From Phycisphaerae bacterium (lineage in GTDB: Bacteria; Planctomycetota; Phycisphaerae; UBA1845; Fen-1342), in NCBI GenBank assembly GCA_022072445.1, contig JAJVHV010000020.1, forward strand, positions 62,001-126,000: a stretch of DNA of 64,000 nucleotides, written 5' to 3'. The position numbers and the translations under genes were made by a program. Shown piece by piece: positions 9,701-17,788 of this stretch. Within the stretch, counting starts at the first letter, position 1, and every line of letters begins with the position of its first letter. The notes below the pieces were generated by a model that saw nothing but the letters and a program-made list of their open reading frames with translations, searched no databases and was not told the DNA's origin.

Positions 9701-11794
9701 CGCGCGTAGGGCCTCCGTCTCTGCCGGCACCTGGCTGGGAAGATCCCGGCCTTGACCTTCAAGCACGTAATCGCACGCGGCCCCGATCGACGCCTCGCGC
9801 CAAAGATAGCGCGTGCTGCCGTGCAGCGACCAGACCTCGATGTCCCGTTCGAACAGCCCCAGCTCGCGCAGCTTGCGCGTCGCGTACGACTTGAAGTCGT
9901 TCATGATGCGCTCGGGTGGCACCGCGGCACTGACGACGACATGCACGTGGTTTGTCCGCACACTCAAGGCATGAATCGTCCAGTCGCGGTGTCGGGCGAC
10001 TTCGTTGATCGCGGACTCAACCGCGCCGCGCTGCCGTTCATCGAGTGCGGTCGGCGGGCTTTTCGAATGCTGCTGCTCGAAGTGCTGCCGGCTGGCGCTC
10101 GGATCGATGTAAGGCTCTCCGGGGATGTTGTGCTCGTCGTCGACCGAGCCTTCGGCGCGGCCATGGAGCCAGGTCCCGTACGTGTGAAACGTGATCAGAT
10201 AGGCGGCCGGGAAGTCGGCGGGATCGGAGGACCTTTCGCGGTCGGAGGAGACCCCTTCCTTACGGTCGGGGCTCGGCTGGGGGCGCGATGTGCCGAGTTT
10301 GGGGGGGCGCGATGTGCCGAGTTCGGGGGCACACTCAGGTCGAACCCCGTCCTTACGGTCGGGGCTCGGCTGGGGGCGCGATGTGCCGAGTTTGGGGGGG
10401 CGCGATGTGCCGAGTTCGGGGGCACACTCAGGTCGAACCCCGTCCTTACGGTCGGGGCTCGGCTGGGAACGGATTTCGAGCAGCGCGCGGTTGGCTGCTT
10501 CCTCAAACAGCGCGATGCCGCGTTCCAGCGTCCGGCCGAACGACTGCTCCTCATCGCGAACGATGTCCGCCACGTGAGCCGCGTTGTCGCGCGGGTGAGC
10601 GGCGTTCGGCCCGATGCGCAGCTCCGGAAACGCGTCGCCCATCGCGTCCACGACCGCGGGCACGAGCTTGTGGAGGAACGGCTCGTGCACGTTCAGGTAC
10701 TGCCAGCCGTAGCGCACAGCGCGGCGCAGGATGCGGCGCAGCACGTAGCCGCGACCCTCCTTGTCCGGCGTCGCACCGTCGGTCAGGGCGATCGTCAGCG
10801 TGCGGATGTGGTCGCCAATGACGCGATAGGCCACATCCTTCATGACTGCGACCCGATTCGCCGGCACCTCCCCTCCGTCGCTTCGTCGCTCGGTCGCTTC
10901 GTCGCGCTGCCCCTCCAGCAGCCCGGCATACGCCGCTGCACCAGTGACTCGCTGAATCGCCGCGAAGATCGGCGTGAACACGTCGGTGTCGTAGTTCGTC
11001 ACTTTGCCGATTCGCCCGGTCTCCACGCCGCGAATGACGGCACAGACGCGCTCGAAGCCCATGCCCGTGTCCACGTGCTTGGCCGGCAGCGGCGTCAGCT
11101 TCCCATCCGCGCCGCGGTTGAACTGAATAAACACCAGATTCCAGATTTCAATGACGCGCGCATCGCCCGCGTTTACCAGCGGGCCGCCGCTGCGGTCGGG
11201 CGTCAGGTCGATGTGAATCTCGCTGCACGGTCCGCACGGGCCCGTGTCGCCCATCTCCCAGAAGTTGTCCTTCTTGTTGCCGGGGTGGACGCGCTCCGGC
11301 GGCAGAATCTCCCGCCACAGGTCGCGAGCTTCGATGTCAGGGTCGAGCTGTTCCGCCGCGTCGCCTTGAAAATACGTCGCGTGCAGCCGCTGTGGATCGA
11401 TCCCCCACACTCTCGTCAGCAGTTCCCAAGCCCACGCGATCGCTTCCTTTTTGAAGTAGTCGCCGAAGGACCAGTTGCCGAGCATCTCGAAGAACGTGTG
11501 GTGGTACGTGTCGTGGCCCACGTCGTCGAGGTCGTTGTGCTTGCCGCCCGCGCGGATGCACTTCTGGCTGTTCGCGGCGCGCTGCGGCGACCCGGGTGTC
11601 GCGCCCGGCCAGCGGTCGACGTCCGCCGCCCGCTGCCCCAGAAAAATCGGCTTGAACTGGTTCATCCCGGCGTTGGTGAACATCAGCGTCGGGTCGTCGT
11701 GCGGCACGACCGGGCTGCTGGGCACGAAGGTGTGCCCGCGCTGGCGGAAGAACTCGATGAACTCGCGGCGAATGTCGGCGGCACTACGCGTCAC
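6776..11794 (-). CDS. alaS: Alanyl-tRNA synthetase with two in-frame Y1/RAYT transposase-domain insertions
   Basis: AlaRS charges tRNA-Ala and edits mischarged products. I prefer the GTG start at 11794 (GAGGAG six bases upstream; protein begins TRSAADIRREFIEFF); an in-frame ATG at 11830 would add 12 residues. In order, the frame holds the class II aminoacylation domain (PTLMFTNAGMNQFKP, MGDTGPCGPCSEIH), helical domain, insert 1, a resumed segment (GADAFKLHDTFGFPIDL), beta-barrel and editing domain with zinc ligands (HTATH, CGGTH), insert 2, a coiled-coil linker and the C-Ala domain (EGGGGGPPTMAQAGG). Bacterial AlaRS is usually about 870-900 residues; this is about 1,672, nearly all the excess being the two inserts (roughly 308 and 298 codons). 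No stop interrupts either. Each insert holds a full HUH/Y1 domain. A separate stretch of about 25 small residues near 8480-8560 is also extra. Whether inserts are removed, tolerated or functional is unknown. Confidence 0.9.
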   Translation of the reverse strand: MTRSAADIRREFIEFFRQRGHTFVPSSPVVPHDDPTLMFTNAGMNQFKPIFLGQRAADVDRWPGATPGSPQRAANSQKCIRAGGKHNDLDDVGHDTYHHTFFEMLGNWSFGDYFKKEAIAWAWELLTRVWGIDPQRLHATYFQGDAAEQLDPDIEARDLWREILPPERVHPGNKKDNFWEMGDTGPCGPCSEIHIDLTPDRSGGPLVNAGDARVIEIWNLVFIQFNRGADGKLTPLPAKHVDTGMGFERVCAVIRGVETGRIGKVTNYDTDVFTPIFAAIQRVTGAAAYAGLLEGQRDEATERRSDGGEVPANRVAVMKDVAYRVIGDHIRTLTIALTDGATPDKEGRGYVLRRILRRAVRYGWQYLNVHEPFLHKLVPAVVDAMGDAFPELRIGPNAAHPRDNAAHVADIVRDEEQSFGRTLERGIALFEEAANRALLEIRSQPSPDRKDGVRPECAPELGTSRPPKLGTSRPQPSPDRKDGVRPECAPELGTSRPPKLGTSRPQPSPDRKEGVSSDRERSSDPADFPAAYLITFHTYGTWLHGRAEGSVDDEHNIPGEPYIDPSASRQHFEQQHSKSPPTALDERQRGAVESAINEVARHRDWTIHALSVRTNHVHVVVSAAVPPERIMNDFKSYATRKLRELGLFERDIEVWSLHGSTRYLWREASIGAACDYVLEGQGRDLPSQVPAETEALRASRAPASVEPLPHGRGSAGDTGRESGANAVRGSAGDATRGSTGSAVSGGDGTEHSIGVISGADAFKLHDTFGFPIDLTEIMAAERGLRVDIVEYERLMEEARERARGATRTTKELWLLTDPHAPSFVKTKCKGPTRFRGYQHAAEESLKTEVELILTGAEASQQVSILRAGDRGVLVLLETPFYAEKGGQVGDRGVIEGAYGRFMVEDCQERDGFVFHFGYCEKGHLWSQFRGDASAAQGQNATERDAGEVLDRGNVSARVARELRVPTMRNHTATHILNWSLREVLDPAGAHLQQKGSLVDPEKTRFDFSHAKPPTPSELEKIEALCNEQIRRDLVVYTNDNVPVAQAEAIRINGLRAIFGEKYPDQVRVVSIGVPVGPRDVEAAASGAARGGEAAGAARDGSSATATGPLLTLLDDPENAEWRKYSVEFCGGTHVKRTGEIGRFVITHEEAVAKGVRRIVGITGDAAAEAQRRGNELVERAEALLSPNRDAAGPSRDAAEPSRGSAEPSRGSAEPSRGSAEPSRDRKGAVSQAPRKNAGASNDSPPASTDVRGYFITFHTYGTWLHGDPAGSVDREHNIPGEPTASADAEREYVEFRSLKRDPVSLDEQSRAIVHRTVLEVAEHRGWTVHALNVRTNHVHVVVSAASPPERIMNDLKSYATRRLVESGALRADSKIWARHGSTRYLWADSDVRGAVEYVLEGQGGDLPGATGLSRGVDGAGETSRPARRDESMVVADGPSAAKKPLPHGRGSDPQPHGSDTQLRGSDTQPRGSSPPRDRSETSQGADDNASDLAVQVTALQQRIADAEIPHLARLRLRELLGQLQERVKQAQKAHAADTAVTVREHVERLIAAAVKSGDTSIVVGELPEAPLEQLKHGADVIKQKCGSAAIILGVRLAPSDENPGGKALILAAMTDDVIKKGLKAGDVVKALAPIVEGGGGGPPTMAQAGGKNPAKLVEALQAGRELIEQKLG
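7380..7463. repeat. 21-bp tandem repeat (about 4 copies) within alaS insert 2
   Basis: Units begin at 7380, 7401, 7422 and 7443 with GAGCCGCGAGGTTGCG or variants. The period is 21 bases, so the frame is preserved (GSDTQ-type heptapeptides on the minus strand). The last unit merges into the inverted REP-like core at about 7440-7468. Confidence 0.85.
8128..8232. repeat. 21-bp tandem repeat (5 copies) within alaS insert 2
   Basis: Units begin at 8128, 8149, 8170, 8191 and 8212 with GGCTCGGTTCCGC or a close variant; the first three are identical. The period is seven codons and the minus strand reads AEPSRGS repeatedly. The array directly continues the end of the REP-like core at 8106-8134. Confidence 0.9.
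9581..9676. repeat. 24-bp tandem repeat (4 copies) within alaS insert 1
   Basis: Units begin at 9581, 9605, 9629 and 9653 with CGAGCCCCGA or CGATTCCCGA. The period of 24 bases is eight codons. The last unit runs into the inverted REP-like core (GACCGTGAGGGAGGGGTTCG, from 9661). The copies are degenerate, suggesting some age. Confidence 0.8.
10258..10468. repeat. 93-bp tandem repeat (2.3 copies) within alaS insert 1
   Basis: Copies start at 10258, 10351 and 10444 with CCTTACGGTCGGGGCTCGG. The period is exactly 93 bases, i.e. 31 codons, so the array reads through in frame on the minus strand (PSPDRKDGVRPECAPELG and onward). The first two copies look identical. The array sits outside the REP-like core, on the N-terminal side of the Y1 domain. 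Confidence 0.9.
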
Positions 11795-11884
11795 GGCGGC
11801 TCCTCGGCACGCGGATTTCGAATCCCGCATTCTAATTCAAGTGCCGGAGTCCGGCGACTGAGACGCGCGGACGCCCTCAACCGC

Positions 11885-13195
<1,311 letters not shown>

Positions 13196-13612
13196 TCACT
13201 CCTTCTCTGCTGCTATCCGCGAACTCGCCGCACTACTCAGAAACGCCGGCGGCGATGGCCGCGGACCGTCACGCGCAATCCGTGCATAGCTGACGACGAT
13301 CGCCGGCGAAGTGGAACTCACGTCGCGCCGGCCGAGCAGCCGGACGGCGTCGCCGGCAATCACGTCCTCCAGACGCGACAGAACGTCGTCGACGTAGATT
13401 TCCGACTCTTGGGTTACCATGCACCGAAATGTCCGCTCGCCGCTCCCCCGGGACGTGCTGACGCGAATCGTCATCTCGCCCGCCTCCGGACGCGTCTCGA
13501 CGACCACGCCGCTCAGCCCGTCGAATTGCTGCGTCCCAGTCTGCCGCGCACAGCCGCACAACACGCCCGGCATCACCGCCAGCACCGCCAGCGTCAGGCG
13601 GCCAGCCGCCAT
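13196..13612 (-). CDS. Small predicted lipoprotein of unknown function
   Basis: I do not recognise a family. The start at 13612 gives a 138-residue protein with a lipoprotein signal (AVLAVMPGVLCGC, lipobox L-C-G-C) and then a small beta-rich domain (SGVVVETRPEAGEMTIRVS, FRCMVTQESEIYVDDVLSRLEDVIAGDAVRLLG). The beta part resembles short OB-like domains seen in planctomycete exported proteins, but that is only an impression. An ATG 45 bases further upstream is possible. It is followed by eno at a three-base gap, and its last codons contain the eno ribosome binding site. It should be anchored to a membrane after Lnt processing. Confidence 0.65.
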   Translation of the reverse strand: MAAGRLTLAVLAVMPGVLCGCARQTGTQQFDGLSGVVVETRPEAGEMTIRVSTSRGSGERTFRCMVTQESEIYVDDVLSRLEDVIAGDAVRLLGRRDVSSTSPAIVVSYARIARDGPRPSPPAFLSSAASSRIAAEKE

Positions 13613-13817
13613 TCCGCGTGTTCGCCTCCGCCCGGTGCCATCGCCTTGCGCGACCATTCCGCACTTACAGTAACCGCACTCCACGTCCCCGAAAACACCA
13701 CCCGACCGGCACGACCGGCACACGCGCACGACTCCACAACCGGCTGGTCTCCCTGACGACAGCGTACCCTCTCGCCGACGGACGTGTTATGCTCTCCAGC
13801 GCGTTCGGGCACTTCCC

Positions 13818-14432
13818 ATGGCCGAGATGGACATCCAGCTCCTGCGGCGAGCCGTCGACGGCGACGCACTCGCCTTGTCCGAACTGCTTGCCCAGCACGG
13901 ACCCGCCGTCGAGAAGACGCTTCGGATCGAACCGCTCTGGCGATCGCAGATCGATTCCGCCGACGTCATGCAGGTCACCTACATCGAGGCCTTCCGCCAC
14001 ATCCGCGAGTTCGACCCCGGGCGGGCCGAACGATTCGAAAGCTGGCTCCGCCAGATGGCCGAAAACAACCTTCGCGACGCCATCCGCGGCCTGACCCGGC
14101 AGAAGCGCGGCGGCGCGGCGGAGCCGGGAGCACCCGGCATCGGTGCCATGTTTCGCGACGACGCCGGCCTGCTGCTCGCCGCCACGAGCGCCACGCCCAG
14201 CCGCGCGGCGCGCCGCGACGACCGCGCCGAAAAACTGCGCAGCGCGCTGGAGAAGCTCCCGCCGGATTATTCTCAGGTTGTGCGGCTGGCGGATCTGGAG
14301 GGTCGGCCGGTCGGGGACGTCGCGGCGGCGATGGGCCGGTCGCCCGGCTCGATCCACATGCTGCGGGCCCGCGCGCACGACCGGCTGCGCGAGCTGCTCG
14401 GTCCGGCCTCGGAATTTCTAACGTCCGCGTGA
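13818..14432 (+). CDS. ECF-type RNA polymerase sigma factor
   Basis: This 204-residue protein has sigma region 2 (DSADVMQVTYIEAFRHIREFDPG, then ESWLRQMAENNLRDAIR) and region 4 (LRSALEKLPPDYSQVVRLADLEG, GRSPGSIHMLRARAHDRLRELL), with no region 1 or 3. The pattern is close to planctomycete ECF groups encoded beside eukaryote-like Ser/Thr kinases. The kinase gene 14534-17788 follows on the same strand after about 100 bases, and a second kinase after that, so sensing by the kinases and control of this sigma factor are plausibly linked. No anti-sigma gene is adjacent. The start is uncertain by three codons (ATG at 13827), and neither has a clear ribosome binding site. Confidence 0.9.
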   Translation: MAEMDIQLLRRAVDGDALALSELLAQHGPAVEKTLRIEPLWRSQIDSADVMQVTYIEAFRHIREFDPGRAERFESWLRQMAENNLRDAIRGLTRQKRGGAAEPGAPGIGAMFRDDAGLLLAATSATPSRAARRDDRAEKLRSALEKLPPDYSQVVRLADLEGRPVGDVAAAMGRSPGSIHMLRARAHDRLRELLGPASEFLTSA

Positions 14433-14533
14433 GGGCCGCGCGCCATTGTCGCATCACCAATGACGGTCGGTTGCCATGGCGGTTGCGCCCGGCCGTGCTG
14501 TGCGACAGTGCCGCACAAGAACGGGAGCCATGG

Positions 14534-17500
14534 GTGTCAGAGTCGGCGAGCAACGATCGGACTGCGAAGCAGGCAGCGCATTCCGACCTGATCGCGGCCG
14601 CATTGCGCCAGCACGAGGCGTGCGCCGCGGCGCTCTCGACCGACTCGGTCACGCTCGACTCCCCGGGCTCGAGCTTCACCCTTCCCCCGCCCGACTCCTT
14701 CGCCGGCTATCAGATTGTCCGTGAAATCCACCGCGGCGGGCAGGGCGTCGTGTTCCAGGCCTTGCAGAAATCCACGAACCGCAAGGTCGCCATCAAAGTC
14801 ATGCGCGAAGGACCGTTCGCCGGCAGCGGCGACCGCGCCCGCTTCGACCGCGAAGTGCAGATTCTCGGCCAGCTCAAGCACCCCAACATCGTCACCATCC
14901 ATGACACCGGCGTCGCCGCCGGCTGCTACTTCTTCGTCATGGACTACATCAGCGGCCAGCCGCTCGACGTCTACATGGCCAGCGGGGCGCGCGGCGTCGA
15001 CGACACTTTGCGGCTCTTCGCACGCATCTGCGAGGCCGTCAACGCCGCCCATCTCCGCGGCATCATTCACCGCGACCTGAAGCCCGGAAACATCCGCATC
15101 GACAACGACGGCCAGCCGCACGTGCTGGACTTTGGACTGGCCAAGGTGGCGGTCGCGGGGAGCATCGGCGTCTCGCCGGTCGGCGGTCCCGCGATGACCG
15201 TGACCGGTCAGTTCATCGGCTCGCTGCCCTGGGCTTCGCCCGAACAGGCAGAAGGCGCGCCCGACAAGATCGACGTCCGCACCGACGTCTACTCCCTGGG
15301 CGTGATCCTGTTCCAGATGCTGACCGGCAAGTTCCCGTACGAAGTGATCGGGAACATGCGCGACGTGCTCGACCGCATCATGCGCGCCGCGCCGATCCGC
15401 CCGCGCGACATCCGCCGCGAGATCAACGACGAACTCGAGACCATCGTCCTGAAATGCCTCAGCAAGGAGCGCGAGCGCCGCTATCAATCCGCCGGCGAGC
15501 TGGGACGCGACGTCGAGCGCTACCTCCGCGGCGAGCCGATCGAGGCCAAGCGCGATTCGCTTGGATACCTCGTCCGCAAGCAGATGCAACGGCACCGCGT
15601 GCCGATTCTGCTGGCCATCTCGTTCGTGGTTCTCCTCGCCACCGGCCTGATCAGCTCGCTCATTCTCTGGCGGCAGGCCGAATCCGCCCGCCGCGGCGAG
15701 CGCCGCCAGACCGAAATCGCGCAAGAGGCGCTGAAGGCGTCGGAACAGGCTCGCTCCGCCGAGCAGGAGCAGCGCACTGCGGCGCAAATCAACGCCGCCG
15801 AGGCCGCGCGCCAAGCCGCCATCGCGAATGCCGCGAACAAGTTCCTCAACGACATGCTCGCCAAGGCCAACCGCGCTGAACAGCGTGGCGATCCGAATGT
15901 CACAGTCCGCGCTGTGCTGGACGCCGCCGCTGACGATCTGGACGTCGGCGGCAAGCCCGACGTCCCGGAAGTCGAAGCCGCCGTCCGGCACACGATCGGA
16001 ACGACCTATTCCGCGCTTGGCCTGTACGACCAGGCCGAGCGCATGCTGTCCGAGGCGCTGCGGATTCGCATCGACGTCCTTGGCGAAGATTGCACCGCCG
16101 TCGCCGAAACCCAATGCAGCCTGGCCACCGTCCTGCAACTCACGCGGAGATTCGCAGACTCCGAGGTGCTGGTCCGCCGGGCGCTGACCACCTATCGGCA
16201 GCGCCTCGGGGACAAATCTCCGGCTGTCGCGTCGTGCATGCACGACCTCGGCGTCGTGTTGGAGTCGTTGGGCCGGTATGACGAGGCCGAAACGGTCTTT
16301 CGCGACACGCTCGCCCTTGACCTTGAACTGCGCGGGCCCGAGCATGAGTGCGTCGCCGCCAGCATGGGCGGCCTTGGCAGCCTCCTGCGACAACGGGGCA
16401 ACCTCGCCGCCGCCGAACCCTTCCTGCGCGACGCCCTTGAACTGGACCGAAAGCTCTTTGGAAACCAGCACCACCGCGTGGCGACCTCGCTCTCCGAGTA
16501 CGCCACACTGCTCGAGGACAAGGGCGACTTCAAGGCCGCCGCCGATCGCTACCGCGAAGCACTCAGCATCTATCAGACCATCCTCGGCGGCGAACACCCC
16601 TTCGTCGCAACCGTAATGAACAACCTCGCCGGCGTCTTGCGCGAGGCGAGCGATTTCGCCGCGGCTGAATCGCACTACCGCGCCGCGCTGGCCTTGCGAC
16701 GCCAAATCTATGGCGACGACAGCCCGGCCGTGGCGGAAAGCCTCAACAACCTCGGTTCACTGCTGCAGGAACAGGGTGTTTTCGACGCCGCCGAACCGCT
16801 GCTGCGCCAGGCGCTCGACATTCGGCGTACATCGCTCGGCGAGTACCACGAGGCAGTCGCCGACAGCTTGCATAACCTCGCCAGCCTGCTGGAACGGAAA
16901 GGTCAGCCCAGGGCGGCCGAGCCGCTCTACCACGCGGCGCTCGACAGCTACCGCCGTGTGCTTGGTCCGGAGAATCTGAAGGCCGCGATCACACTCGATG
17001 CGCTCGCACAGCTCCACATTGCGGCGAACGACGCCGCCAGCGCCGAACCGTTGCTGCGCGAAGCGCTCGCCATCCGCCGGAAGCTCCTCGCTGCGGATCA
17101 CTCCGATGTGGCGGCGAGTCTGAATAGCCTGGCGTGTGTGCTGCGGCAGCGCGGCGAGAAGGTTGATGCCGAGCAAATGTTTCGCGACGTGTTGGCGATC
17201 CGTCGCAAGCGCCTCGGCGCCGACCATCCCGAAGTTGCGAACACGCTGAATGATCTCGCCGGAACGCTCGTCGACCAGCGCGACTTCGTGGCGGCCGAGC
17301 CGCTCTACCTTGAGGCCCTTGACATTCAGCGCCGCAAGCTGGGACATAGCCATCCCGATGTGGCCGCGATCCTGAACAACCTCGCCGGCATGAAATACAC
17401 CGCCCGTGACTACCTGGCGGCCGAGCCGCTCTTCCGTGAGTCGCTCGCGATCATGCAGGGCGCCCTGCCCACGGGCCACTGGCACATTACCGTCGTGCAA

Positions 17501-17788
17501 TACCGCCTGGCGCAAACGCTGATTGAACTGTCGCGCTACGCAGACGCCGAACCGCTGCTGGTCGAGGCCGCTTCGCGCCTGGCATCTGGCCAGGATGCGC
17601 CGCGCGGCCTGTTGGAGCTCAACGAACGCGCTCTCGTCCGCCTCTACGACGAATGGCACATCGCCGAGCCGGACAAGGGCTACGACGCCAAGGCCACTGA
17701 GTGGCGCGCGAAACTTGTCGAGTGGCAGGCGTCCACGCAGCCTGCTTCGGCTGCCACATCGCAAACTGCGAACGAGGCCGCACCATGA
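14534..17788 (+). CDS. Membrane Ser/Thr protein kinase with 13 TPR repeats
   Basis: The start is a GTG at 14534 with GGGAG six bases before it; its first residues (VSESASNDRTAKQAAHSDLIAAA) align with the start of the next gene, which supports it. The protein has about 1,084 residues. A Hanks-type kinase domain spans roughly 57-330, with GGQGVVFQA, the AIKVM lysine, HRDLKPGN, DFGLAK and WASPEQAEG, so it should be active. One membrane helix follows at about 357-379 (VPILLAISFVVLLATGLISS), then a coiled segment, then 13 repeats of about 42 residues of the kinesin-light-chain TPR type to the end. The kinase would be cytoplasmic, the TPR side extracytoplasmic. The stop overlaps the next kinase gene by ATGA. 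Long stretches are nearly identical to that gene. Confidence 0.93.
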   Translation: MSESASNDRTAKQAAHSDLIAAALRQHEACAAALSTDSVTLDSPGSSFTLPPPDSFAGYQIVREIHRGGQGVVFQALQKSTNRKVAIKVMREGPFAGSGDRARFDREVQILGQLKHPNIVTIHDTGVAAGCYFFVMDYISGQPLDVYMASGARGVDDTLRLFARICEAVNAAHLRGIIHRDLKPGNIRIDNDGQPHVLDFGLAKVAVAGSIGVSPVGGPAMTVTGQFIGSLPWASPEQAEGAPDKIDVRTDVYSLGVILFQMLTGKFPYEVIGNMRDVLDRIMRAAPIRPRDIRREINDELETIVLKCLSKERERRYQSAGELGRDVERYLRGEPIEAKRDSLGYLVRKQMQRHRVPILLAISFVVLLATGLISSLILWRQAESARRGERRQTEIAQEALKASEQARSAEQEQRTAAQINAAEAARQAAIANAANKFLNDMLAKANRAEQRGDPNVTVRAVLDAAADDLDVGGKPDVPEVEAAVRHTIGTTYSALGLYDQAERMLSEALRIRIDVLGEDCTAVAETQCSLATVLQLTRRFADSEVLVRRALTTYRQRLGDKSPAVASCMHDLGVVLESLGRYDEAETVFRDTLALDLELRGPEHECVAASMGGLGSLLRQRGNLAAAEPFLRDALELDRKLFGNQHHRVATSLSEYATLLEDKGDFKAAADRYREALSIYQTILGGEHPFVATVMNNLAGVLREASDFAAAESHYRAALALRRQIYGDDSPAVAESLNNLGSLLQEQGVFDAAEPLLRQALDIRRTSLGEYHEAVADSLHNLASLLERKGQPRAAEPLYHAALDSYRRVLGPENLKAAITLDALAQLHIAANDAASAEPLLREALAIRRKLLAADHSDVAASLNSLACVLRQRGEKVDAEQMFRDVLAIRRKRLGADHPEVANTLNDLAGTLVDQRDFVAAEPLYLEALDIQRRKLGHSHPDVAAILNNLAGMKYTARDYLAAEPLFRESLAIMQGALPTGHWHITVVQYRLAQTLIELSRYADAEPLLVEAASRLASGQDAPRGLLELNERALVRLYDEWHIAEPDKGYDAKATEWRAKLVEWQASTQPASAATSQTANEAAP
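15332..15570 (+). repeat. Near-identical 239-bp tract shared by the two kinase genes (copy 1)
   Basis: This tract and 18583-18821 differ at only two of 239 positions by direct comparison. A second tract, 14842-14991 against 18111-18260, differs at three of 150. The sequence between the tracts (14992-15331 against 18261-18582) has many synonymous changes. A patchwork like this suggests gene conversion between the adjacent paralogues. Confidence 0.9.

Larger units (their letters stand above)
9546..10471 (-). mobile_element. In-frame RAYT/IS200-like insert 1 inside alaS
   Basis: This segment interrupts AlaRS between LLEIRS and VISGADAFKLHDTFGFP, a variable loop in other AlaRS. A Y1 domain occupies about 9735-10205. 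It starts AYLITFHTYGTWLHG, has the metal-binding HUH motif in RTNHVHVVVSA and the likely nucleophile tyrosine in MNDFKSYATRKL, and ends DYVLEGQGRDLP. This is the layout of TnpA of IS200/IS605 and of REP-associated tyrosine transposases. It is flanked by a REP-like core on each side in opposite orientation (CCTTACGGTCGGGGCTCGG near 10258, and its inverse near 9653-9690). Tandem arrays of 93 bp (N-terminal side) and 24 bp (C-terminal side) extend outward from the cores. The frame is kept throughout. Confidence 0.85.

Noticed and set aside
7348-10471. Inserts in alaS as inteins
   Set aside because: There are no intein splice-junction blocks or Hint domain; the content is a Y1/HUH domain with REP-like flanks.
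6776-11794. alaS as a pseudogene or an assembly error caused by transposon insertion
   Set aside because: No stop or frameshift occurs, the synthetase motifs resume correctly after each insert, the catalytic and zinc residues are intact, and the array periods keep frame.
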